This document shows, in pieces, positions 34,236-43,017 of a stretch of DNA of 43,017 nt. The stretch lies in NCBI GenBank assembly GCA_000969725.1, contig JXSR01S065556.1. One strand, given 5' to 3'. The notes below the pieces were generated by a model. That model was not told where the DNA came from, did no database searches, and was given only the letters and a program-made list of their open reading frames with translations. Position 1 is the stretch's first letter. Every line of letters starts with the position of its first letter. Origin of the DNA: Ophiothrix spiculata (lineage: Eukaryota; Echinodermata; Ophiuroidea; Amphilepidida; Ophiotrichidae). The translations under genes were made by a program, and so were the position numbers.

Positions 34236-35917
34236 TATGTGATTTCCTGCTACAACACTAAATACTCAAAAAAAAAATTGTATGCTTGATTGTATTGGTC
34301 TTTTTTTATTTTCGTTTTTATTTGTAAAATAATCCATTCTCAAAGCATGTTATAGTCGTTTTAAATACTGACATTTTTTTATTACCGTAATGACTTTCTG
34401 AATTTCTTTTCACCATGATGTGATAGCATACTAATATATACTAGTAAAGAATCAACAAATGTACTTTCACAAAATTTGATACAGACAAGAATCAACCAGC
34501 ATACACTTCAATAAAAAATAAATACTTGTGTACATGAAATACATAAAAGTAACAAATTTGATATTAATAGCTAGCAAAATCACTTAAACTAGCAACATCA
34601 CGTACTCATTGTACTGACTATAAGATAATCATCAGTTTATTTATACCCATTCATCAAGTTGCAAGCTAGGAGGTTGCATTAAATTGTTACATTTTTTACA
34701 ACTGTAGTGGTGAAGATTAAATTTCATTGCAAAATAAAATAATTGATGTTAGTGTCTCTTTTATATTTTCAACATATCCGTATTAAAGGCTTCGAGATAT
34801 TTGTTAATCTGTTAGCTTGAATGTATTTCCAATAGACCAAATATTACCGATGATTTGCTTTTATCATGGAAATAGTAGATTAAGCCTTTGAAACAAAAGT
34901 ATACAATAAATTCAACGTTATTTACATGTCTACTTATTTACTTAAATACGAAATGAGAAGATACAATTACTGTAACGTTGTTGACAGTTCCACAATTGAA
35001 AATTACATCACAGGCGGGAATGACATTTGGCTTCGTGTTATGTAAATAAGGCATTCGCTTAACAAAACAAAGTTGTATATTTAAAGTCTTCCATTTCTAG
35101 CAGACGATACTAATAAGTCTTTATATAGAAATTGGAAGGTAATATGAAATTCAAAAAGAGAAAGAGATGTACTTCTGTTTCCTCATTAAAGCGTGTTGCT
35201 GCTTAGTAATGAGTTACTGATTAAAACTTTCATTACGTAACCCAGTAAAAACAATTTTGTTAACAATATCTAAAGTCACAGTAGACGCGGCATTATATTT
35301 TCTGAAGTGTTTTAAAAAGGCATTCTGAGAAATAAACATAGAGTGGTATTTCTTAAATCCCCTTTTCTGAGTTAATATATCTGGTCTAGTAACGTCAATT
35401 CGAAGGTTGATTATAATTAGTCAACGTGTCCCTATTTCATTGAATAAAAGATCATAAACAATATGATATTCGTTGGTTAAAAAATGTAACTATTATTAAA
35501 AAGGTTTACAGATGTAAATGCAACAGATTGCAACAGATATTCACATGTTAGCATTTATATGTTAGATAATGGAAAACGTTTCAAAAATGTAGTATATTTT
35601 TAATCTTTGTTAAGTCTATCAGTTTGATATTCAAAACTCTTAATTGGTTTTGCTTTGTTACAGTAATGTCGAAATTATTTGTAGAATAGAAGTAGAATTG
35701 AAGTTGATTTTTGCAAATTATACTTTCTGCAATGATTTCTAATTTTGATTTTTTGTTTATTTTTCGGTTAAAGGCTATTTACCCGTTAGAGTAAAGTTGA
35801 TCAACTAAAAACTTAACTTAATATATCTGGCGAATATCTAAATTGGATATTTTTTGGTAGAATATTAAATCTTCGTTATGGACAATATAGTTTATGTTAC
35901 ATCAAAGTTATGGGAAC

Positions 35918-36272
35918 CCGGGGGGGGGGGGGTACTCAGATTTCGGTTGGGTACGGACGCGCGTCCGGAGTTTTGGACTACCACCCGTTTTGTAAACCTG
36001 AGGAAGCGAAAAAATGCTACCCATATGTAAACCAATTTGACTTTAACAACCGTTATCTAGGCCGTTCAATACATTTTTATAATGTAAATTGCACTTTAAA
36101 AAAAAAACAAATTTGCAACCGATAGGTAAACTAATGGAAAAATTTGTCAAAAAATGGTCATTTTTGAAAAATGCAACCATTATGTAAACGATTTTTACCT
36201 GAGAGGTTAAAAATGCAACCGTTCTTGGCCGCGCGTCCGTACACCCACCTTTCCACTAAGTCCCTCCCCCCG
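35918..36272. mobile_element. G-rich foldback element with GCGCGTCC arms
   Basis: The left arm begins with a run of 14 G followed by TACTCAGATTTCGGTTGGGT and ACGGACGCGCGTCCGG (to 35968). The right arm (36226-36272) is its imperfect reverse complement, with GGCCGCGCGTCCGTAC and a C-run end. The interior has repeated TGCAACC..TATGTAAAC units (36016-36035, 36108-36120, 36172-36190, 36210-36225). The element is a CpG-rich island in AT-rich intron DNA. The frame at 35910-36125 is not a plausible protein: it starts on the G tract and has no relatives known to me. Confidence 0.75.
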
Positions 36273-36585
36273 GATATGGGAAATGTAAATAATGAAGGAA
36301 AACGCTTAATGTGCTGACCAATATGATTGGTAATTGAGTAAACTCTAGAATATCATATCATAAATATCAAAATATCGCTGTGAAAGAAGTGAAATGTGAA
36401 ACATAGTACTATATCATTTAAATTTTTAGTACGAAGTGGTGATTTTGATCCAACATTACACCTAAATGTCTTACACAATGAGTGTACATGATGTACAAAA
36501 TTATTCATCATAGGTAAATGTGAATCTTTTTTGTGATGATTGTATCTTTATAATGTAATCCTTGTTTTTCTTTTGTATTTTGCAG
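36273..36585 (+). other. Intron 1 distal end and splice acceptor
   Basis: The last 300 bases of the intron hold no gene. Directly before exon 2 there is a pyrimidine-rich tract (CTTGTTTTTCTTTTGTATTT) leading to TTGCAG at 36580-36585, a strong acceptor. The incoming phase is 0, consistent with the phase 0 donor at 23095. Confidence 0.85.
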
Positions 36586-36866
36586 GACGATAATGTTATT
36601 ACGCATGTAGATGTGCCAATACATAGACTAGGAGAAAATACAAGACCAGCAGTAAATTTACCAGTACTCAAAGACACTATAGGAAATTATGAACCATCTA
36701 ATGTGCAATTAGATAGAACTGGACCTGGAGAATACGGCAAGGCTGTCCGTTTAGAACCTGCCGAAACAGAGAAATATGAACAAAGTTATAAGGTATATGG
36801 CTTTAATATGGTTATAAGTGATATGATATCATTGGATAGAGCTGTTCCTGATATACGTGATACACA
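36586..36866 (+). CDS. Polypeptide N-acetylgalactosaminyltransferase, exon 2 (stem to catalytic domain entry)
   Basis: Second coding exon, residues 71-163 plus two bases of the next codon (CA-), so the junction is phase 2. Residues 71-112 continue the variable stem. GPGEYGKAV (116-124) and [19 protein letters not shown] (143-161) are the family hallmarks that lead into the GT-A domain in GALNT enzymes: a GPGE/GK motif, a short linker, then FN..SD.I.L.R..PD.R ahead of the first conserved Cys. The donor reads ACACA/GTAAGT. The in-frame TAA right after it lies in the intron and is not a real stop. The UDP-binding DxH motif, substrate loop and lectin domain must lie beyond the window. The stem looks longer than in vertebrate GALNT1/GALNT13, to which the linker is otherwise similar. 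I cannot fix the subfamily. Confidence 0.9.
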
Positions 36867-38063
36867 GTAAGTCACAGTATTTTATATATATCTTACATCT
36901 TTTTTTTTACTTTCTTTATTTAAGTCTCAGCCCGTTAGTGCATTACGAAGAAGGATATTTTCTTGTACGCAATTGCCACTGAAAGATGAGCTTGAGATCT
37001 AGTTGCCTGAAAATCTGCATATAGTTATGATAACATACGAAACCTTATTTCACATTTGAATTAATAAAACGAATGTATATTATTTCTGGATATATGTTTT
37101 GTATTATCTTTACTAATTGATGTTTATTTTAATATGTTTTAAGCAAAAAAGCAGGCTTGACTAGTCTAAAAGTATACACTTTGTTCATTGTAGATAGCCT
37201 AAACCATATTTTTCGGCTATGTACCTTTTGCTGTTTGTCTTTTTTTAAGTATATTTTTGATAACTGAAAATAAAAAACGTATCACACTTTACAAAAACAA
37301 AATGAGTAGAAAGGTGCAAATTAAGAAGAGTCGAATAAGTCGTTTCATATTTGTTGAATCAGTTTACTCTCTCTCGTCTTTCAAATGATATGTATTGACA
37401 CACTTTCTTGTTATATCTGCTGCCAAAACTTGATGAATTGTTGAAAGAGAATATCCCGATACGATTCACATTAAACACCGAAATGTAACGTTCAAATTAA
37501 GCCTCCGGTTATTTAGCAAAATCTGTTTTTTTGCTCACAATAACCAATTATAGTTTCCCATACATTGGATATTAAGTTTGGTATGTTACCGAATCAACAT
37601 CTATCACCAACTTAATCTTCATGTTATTAACTCTGAGATTCAATCTAGTCAACGCTGAACTGTTTACTTACGATTGAACCAACGTCGATTGGTTTAATTG
37701 ATCATTGCTCTCTAACAACATAACTAAACACCTTTAAAAGCTTGAGGCTAGATGCAGCATGCCTCTCGGTTATTGGACAGGAGGAACGGAGTGTTGATAA
37801 TGACATAATGGCGTGCAGTATATAATATCTCACCTGTCACACCTACTGGCTCATTAATTCTGCCTTTAACACCTGAAAGTGTTAATAAAGTGAATGGCTG
37901 TCTAAGAAAGCTTCCCCAAACATGTCAAAGACACGTTTTGAGAGTAACAAATCGATTGACGCTCAAATGCTGTACTACTTCTTTCCTGTTTGTTGTAACC
38001 TGGTGTGTTTTGAATTTTAATCAAAAGCGAATATTTGGAGAAGGAAAATGTTTCATTAGTAGG
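36867..38063 (+). other. GALNT intron 2, proximal part
   Basis: A consensus donor opens the intron, which runs past the right edge (more than 6.1 kb). There is no further GALNT exon and no transposon in this part that I can recognise. The frame at 37890-38123 begins in ordinary intron DNA and runs into the TTAA element, so it is not called. Confidence 0.6.
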
Positions 38064-38067
38064 TTAA

Positions 38068-38671
38068 CCCTTGTTCTCTGGAGCCATTTTTTTGTAACAC
38101 ATTCTCCGAAGGGGGGCTCCTAATATTTTAAAACGGAACCCCCTATGAACTTGGTTTTGCCATTAATAGATAGGTAGGACCCTCCCCTATCCAACAATAC
38201 CAAGATCATTAAAATCGGCCAAGGCGTTACGTAATTTTGACGTCATAAAGTACTTTCAGATTGGAAAATCAGGCAAAATGGCATTATGGCAAAAATGGCC
38301 ACCGAAATCAAAATTGTGCTATAAAAGTTCTAAATAACGGATTTTTGTGGGATTTTTTGTTAATTAAGAAAGGAAATGATGATTCTTACATGTCCTGTAA
38401 GTTTGAGTCTTATAGCATGCATACATTTTTCAAAATGGTGACTTTAAAATTTCCGGGATTTCACCCCCCACCTCTACATCCCAACTTTGACGGCCTACCC
38501 TTACCCCACCTTAGGTGCTACCCCCCTAGTTTTTTCAACAAAATGACCGCAAAGGATGTAAAAGAGATTACCTAAATGTCTGGGGCCGTCGCTTTTGCGT
38601 TTTTATGACGCGGGGGGGGGGGAAACCTTAGAGGGGGGTTGTAACAACAACAACCCTTCGGAGAACAAGGG
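38068..38671. mobile_element. PiggyBac-like MITE, second family member
   Basis: The element is 604 bp between TTAA sites (38064-38067 and 38672-38675). Its TIR begins CCCTTGTTCTC at both ends. The interior matches the element at 5270-5853: AAATCGGCCAAGGCGTTACG and TGACGTCATAA are shared, as are the ATGACCGCAAAGGAT segment and the GCGTTTTTATG..GCG segment near the right end. The tips differ (TTCTC here, CTTACC there), so this is a second subfamily mobilised by a similar transposase. The 104-residue frame at 38261-38575 lies wholly inside; the other copy does not preserve it, so it is not a gene. Confidence 0.88.
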
Positions 38672-40036
38672 TTAAATTCGTATATACAGTTTTTATGCAT
38701 GGACCTACAAAAAAAAAGGAAATAGCCTTATAAAGTAAAGAATACTTTAACATTCATGCATAATAGTTGTCATGTTTTAAAGACATTATTTTAAAAAGGT
38801 GATTTTTACCTTTATATGTGATCATGTTATTCTATTTTTTGTTTGATTCAAGAGAAAATTAATCCCTGCAATATAACAAATTTACTTAGACAAACCTTGG
38901 AACATTTCCATTCAATTAAATCTTGAAAAAGATATTGACAACATTTTATAAGTAATTTCGGATGGTTTTGGTTAAAGCTAATGCTTATCCCAATTCAAAA
39001 ATTAAATATTGCTTTGGATAAGCCAATAATAGAAACTGAGTCGAACAGTGTTCTGATCTTTAAAATTATTTATAGGTCAATACAAATTTGGCATTTGTCT
39101 GTTCATATAAAATGTCTTCAACTGAAAAGAATACTACACAAACATAACTATTGAAACTCATAGATTGTCAAAGCTACAGCTACAATACCTACAATAAATC
39201 GTAAGACCAGCTACAAACAGCGCGTCGTGACGAATATTTGACCATTTGTAGAAACTGTATATATATCGGCGTATATATGTAAACCATTGGAAACTCGAAC
39301 AAAATTGTTAGAGTAATTGCTACAGTTACTATTGTTTTATGCTGTGTAGTTTAAGGAGCATCAGTTAAAACCCTAAAAAGAGGGAAAATCGTTTGAAAGA
39401 GAATAAAAATTTATCTTTTGTTAAATTATCAAAACGTTTTACACGTACTAAACAATAAAAAAATAAAGTGTCAAATTCCGATCATTTCGAAATGTTTTAA
39501 GAGTGAGATCTGTTCGAGAAAGGTTTATCAAGTATCATGGTCTTGCTAGATATGGAATTTTGAGATTTAGCATGCGTATGTGCTCTCTATCGTATTTTAT
39601 TACTTCTATCTTTTATTGAATTTAAGTATCTAATCTTATTTACTTTCATCTTATTTATGAATATATTTAGACCTTTATCTATATTAATCAATTTCCATTG
39701 TCACAACCAGGTATGGTCACAACTACCATTTAGCTCAAACGAAACCAACTATTGTGCATGTGTTTTATTTTCCTATAGAATTCAACCTAGTAAACGTTAG
39801 GTTATTGCACATTTCACATAAGACAATTTATCAAGCAAGTGGTGCAAGCTGTTAGATTTCAGCAGTAAATGTGTTCGTTATTATAGTTCGTACATCCAAA
39901 ATGCTTTGATATAATCAGGAAATATATTGTTGTCATTGTTTTTCTTTTCTTTTGATGAGCTTGTTGAATAATATACAGTGATACAAACTGTTTTATTTGT
40001 CTACTTAATAATTATATTGTGAAAAAGATAAGCATT

Positions 40037-40062
40037 AGCTCTTTTACAAATTTAATTTGTAA
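40037..40062. repeat. Short palindrome
   Basis: CTTTTACAAATTTAATTTGTAAAAG reads the same on both strands over nearly all of its 25 bases (arms CTTTTACAAATT/AATTTGTAAAAG). It lies in intron 2 and has no evident function. Confidence 0.7.
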
Positions 40063-40170
40063 AAGGAAGTTTATTTCAGTCAAAATATTTAAAAGCTCCG
40101 TCATCTATATTTATTGGCAATTATTTTTTGTAGAGCATCTTTTAAACAAACCTATAAATTAATTGACCTT

Positions 40171-40195
40171 TTTGTTGTTGTTGTTGTTGTTGTTT
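40171..40195 (+). repeat. (GTT)n microsatellite
   Basis: Seven to eight uninterrupted GTT units in intron 2, followed by TTTGTTTC. A simple sequence repeat, probably polymorphic. Confidence 0.9.
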
Positions 40196-41475
40196 GTTTC
40201 CATCAATTCAATTCTGCTAAAGGTATCTAGCATCCTACACGCCAAACTAGAAATAGAAAAAAGATTGATCCAGGCAAGCGACTGATAAAAGTTTTCAAAT
40301 ATAAAAAAGAAATGTAAAATGTATTCAAGACACAACTATTTTATTCAAGTACAGACTGAAAAAATGAAAGTAATTGCATATCATATCAAAGCATTTAATA
40401 ATATTCCTTATTATACATAGTTTATAAGTTTGCACCTGAGGTTTATGAACCAATATTATAAAACATTTGTCAATCACTCATCAAATGCAGATTGCATAAT
40501 TTAAAGATAAATTCAAGCACAATCTATGATTCAAGTCACTGTTGGTGATTTAACACCAAATATTTGCTTCTTTGCGAAGTTTTGTGTTGCCTGACACGTG
40601 CTTTCAATGGTTTATAACAGCTTAATAGCTTCTAGCATTAAAAGCCTCCTCCCCGTCTGTGTTGATACTTCAGGTGCATATTAAACTAACATGCCTTTTT
40701 AAGTATGTCTTAAGTTTTGCCTTATATTAAGACCAAAGAACGTGTTGATATGCGGGTTCTGTTTTGAATAACTATGAGGTGACGAGACATTCTAAATTCA
40801 CATTGATCAAAATAAATTGATCTGTTTCTGCTTTTTTATTTGTGGATATCAACTACCACGTTTTCACTCGCCAAATATTTGTCCATTCTCTTCATGGAGG
40901 TTTTCAATAAGTTATGCATTATTTATAAATCGATATATAAATGTATGTATCATAAATGACAAATAATGACTTCAGCGAAATATAATATTTTCACCTGATG
41001 TTGCTGATGTTAACAGACAGGTTTGTACAATGTTTACCATCTCAAAAAAAACCCTTTATTTTTAAGAGTTGTCTAATTTACGTGAGAATTGACATCTCAC
41101 TCTCTGAAACGATGTAATACCAAAACGTTAAATCGATATCCACAAGTTTATTGATTTTAACACACGGAAGAATTTTATTTACATCCAGTTGTAATATAAT
41201 AAGAAAAATAATTATGTGGTATCATGGAGTTTTATAATTTGTAAGGATGGAAATTTAGTGTTTGATATGTTTTAATTAACGCCTGCTTAAATGTATTTAA
41301 TCTACAAATGTCCACTGTGTAACCATTTTTGCTAATTTATTACATAGGCTCCTTTGAAATGTTATTGTAATATTCAACAGTTAAAAAATAAAGTCACTAA
41401 GATGAGCAATATTAGTTCATCAAAGATTTATATTATCAAGAGATATCTACATTCTAAAGACTGCTTAGTGGTATA

Positions 41476-42610
41476 GGGTGTCCAAAAAGTCCCTACACTA
41501 CTTTAAAAGGGAATAACTTATAATAAATCTTGTATTGCAAAACTTTACACGATCTTGTGTTCATTTGCTACCGATCGTAATCATGGTAATGGCTTTTTAA
41601 AACTTCTTTAGGATATCCTGCAAAATGTTATACACATTTGATCTTCCCACTTTGCATTCTGCTAAAAGTTGGACCCTGCAGTTATGTGTGTCTAATTGAA
41701 CCAATATTAGCCTTTGATCCATCAGATTTCCTAAGTACATCTAGCAGTAACAGATGTGATTTCTAAGAGCATTTTAACCACACCTAGGAAGGTTGGTTTT
41801 GCGTGCTTATCATATTTATGATCCAATTCAAATGATTCACAAACTTTGTCTGCGCAAGTCAAAATCTTTGCTTTTTCTTGTTTTGGGTCATTTAAGAACA
41901 ATCACTAAAATAAAAATGTTGAACAATACACAATTATTGAGTTCAAATGTTCTGCCCGTGCATAACAATGGATTTTGTAATCCGTAGTAAAATATTTTGT
42001 TAACCCATTACTTATTCTATTCACTGGAGTCAATAAGATAATCCCCACTTGAGAAAATGGAATCCGTAACAATCCTTTTGTGTTAACACGATGAAAAGCA
42101 CAACTAAAACCGCCAGACGGTTTTGCTTTATTCGAAGACAATAGCCTATCCTATACTTTGATTGACAGGCCTTTTTTCTGCGGTAAGATTAATTCGATAC
42201 TTCTTTTGTCATTTACAATTTGTAAACTATTTGTAAGGGATTTGTAAACTAAATCCTGTGTCCGTTAATGAGCTAACTTACTACAATCTTGAACAGGCTA
42301 AATGTTTCAAATGCACTTGAGTTATAAATGGTGCTCTAATGTGTCATGTGTGCAACGATAATTGAAAGTTTGTAGCTCTGCTTGCAGTTAAAAAATTGAC
42401 TAATGAACACCTGAACTACAAATTATTGGTTCAAAATGGCATTGTCCGTTTAGAATATTTTTTTTAAATATTTAATAATTGGTTGTACTTGGTATCAAAA
42501 AAATGCTGAAAGCTTCTACTTTTTAAATATATATATGTGTTTTTTTTAATGCGACTTTTAGTTTTTATGTTTTTGTGTTTTAAAATAGCATAGGAACTTT
42601 ATGGACACCC
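41476..42610. mobile_element. Probable mariner-type TIR element, 1.1 kb, degraded
   Basis: The left end GGGTGTCCAAAAAGTCCCTA follows a TA at 41474-41475. The reverse complement of the right end reads GGGTGTCCATAAAGTTCCTA. Both continue with CTACTTTAAAA or GCTATTTTAAAA. The tips resemble those of the 8194-9151 element (GGGTGTATCAAAAT). The right flank is CA rather than TA, so the target duplication is decayed. No transposase motif was recognised in the overlapping short frames (41793-41987 and 41905-42141). Confidence 0.65.
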
Positions 42611-43017
42611 CATCCAGGTGCACCAATCTTTACCTCTTTGTAAGCAACGGAAACGAATAAATCATCCTCATGAAAGGGTAATTTATCAAATATGATTGGT
42701 AAGGAAGAAAATCTGGTGTTATCTGATGAACAAATTAATTGCATTATTTAGCTAATGTATGCCTCTGGCAATGACCATTTGATACAACAAGATTTGCATC
42801 TGCTTGAAACCAAAATCAAATTATCACTCTCATCGTTCAGTAAGAAAAGGCTTCGCGGGAAAAAATATCTGACAAAATAAGGTTCATGTACTTTATCTTA
42901 GAGATATTGATTGCCTTACTGTGAGTAAATTCTTGCTTCAATAAATATCTTATGTTTTCACCTAGAAAGCGCAAAATAGTAATAGTATGTTTATACAAAT
43001 GTGTTTTTTCCTCATAA
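42611..43017. other. Right edge, intron 2
   Basis: No exon, repeat or transposon was recognised in the last 400 bases. The GALNT gene presumably continues to the right. Confidence 0.5.

Larger units (their letters stand above)
31340..35490 (+). repeat. Intronic tandem duplication, copy D
   Basis: This is the direct-orientation partner of 25530-29555 (anchors listed there). It differs by carrying foldback MITEs at 33511-33706 and 33983-34235, both absent from copy C, and by lacking the SINE. The best preserved stretches are 31700-31815, 32485-32580, 33715-33765 and 35180-35240. Overall divergence suggests an old event, of the same order as the A/B duplication, though I cannot compute it. Confidence 0.83.
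38676..41473. other. GALNT intron 2, distal unassigned part
   Basis: Long AT-rich intronic DNA without any frame of interest. It contains a GTT microsatellite (40173-40195) and a small palindrome (40037-40062), listed separately. Nothing resembling a GALNT exon (conserved Cys, VVI.FHNEA or DxH blocks) was found on the plus strand. Confidence 0.6.

Noticed and set aside
38261..38575. 104-codon open frame
   Set aside because: It lies entirely inside a non-autonomous piggyBac-like MITE. The sister element at 5270-5853 does not preserve it.
1..43017. CRISPR arrays, bacterial operons, phage or retroviral genes
   Set aside because: No regularly spaced short repeats, no ribosome-binding-site-linked ORF clusters, and no reverse transcriptase, gag or integrase motifs were found on either strand. 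The window is a eukaryotic gene region.

Overview
This is eukaryotic, almost certainly animal, genomic DNA. It is AT-rich, has no long ORFs, and is full of small terminal-inverted-repeat (TIR) transposons. It carries two spliced coding exons with consensus splice sites, and one assembly gap (11817-12256, all N). The repeat types (mariner-like elements with TA target sites, TTAA-flanked piggyBac-like MITEs, a tRNA-headed SINE, a G-rich foldback element) suggest a marine invertebrate, possibly a deuterostome such as a hemichordate. That placement is a low-confidence inference.

The only recognisable host gene is the 5' part of a plus-strand polypeptide N-acetylgalactosaminyltransferase (GALNT family) gene. 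Exon 1 (22886-23095) encodes a short cytosolic tail, a type II signal anchor and the start of the stem. Exon 2 (36586-36866) encodes the rest of the stem and the entry into the glycosyltransferase domain (GPGE...GK, then FN...S...R..PD.R). Intron 1 is 13.5 kb. The exons with the catalytic GT-A core and the ricin-like lectin domain lie beyond the right edge.

Region by region: (i) 1-1194 is unassigned. (ii) 1195-9900 and 10706-21440 are two diverged copies of one large tandem segmental duplication. Each carries two copies of an older module of about 0.8 kb (four in all: 1195-2062, 4160-4985, 10706-11610, 17160-17885). The copies differ by lineage-specific insertions: a dead mariner (2388-3398), a piggyBac-like MITE (5270-5853) and a mariner-type element (8194-9151) in the first copy; several MITEs and an extra 3.4 kb block (13740-17155) in the second. 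(iii) That block resembles the 5' flank plus exon 1 of the GALNT gene and contains a decayed exon 1 relic at 16596-16706. (iv) 21900-23095 is the real 5' flank and exon 1. (v) Intron 1 holds a second, independent tandem duplication (about 25530-29555 and 31340-35490), a SINE and at least five foldback MITEs. (vi) Downstream of exon 2 there is one more piggyBac-like MITE, a microsatellite and a mariner-type element.

The window is best read as the expanding 5' end of a GALNT gene, shaped by nested tandem duplication and transposon insertion. I found no operon, CRISPR array, rRNA or functional tRNA gene, and no novel multi-gene system. The best leads are the exon 1 relic, the islands of unusually high conservation between the duplicated copies, and the usefulness of the duplicate copies as empty sites for defining transposon ends.
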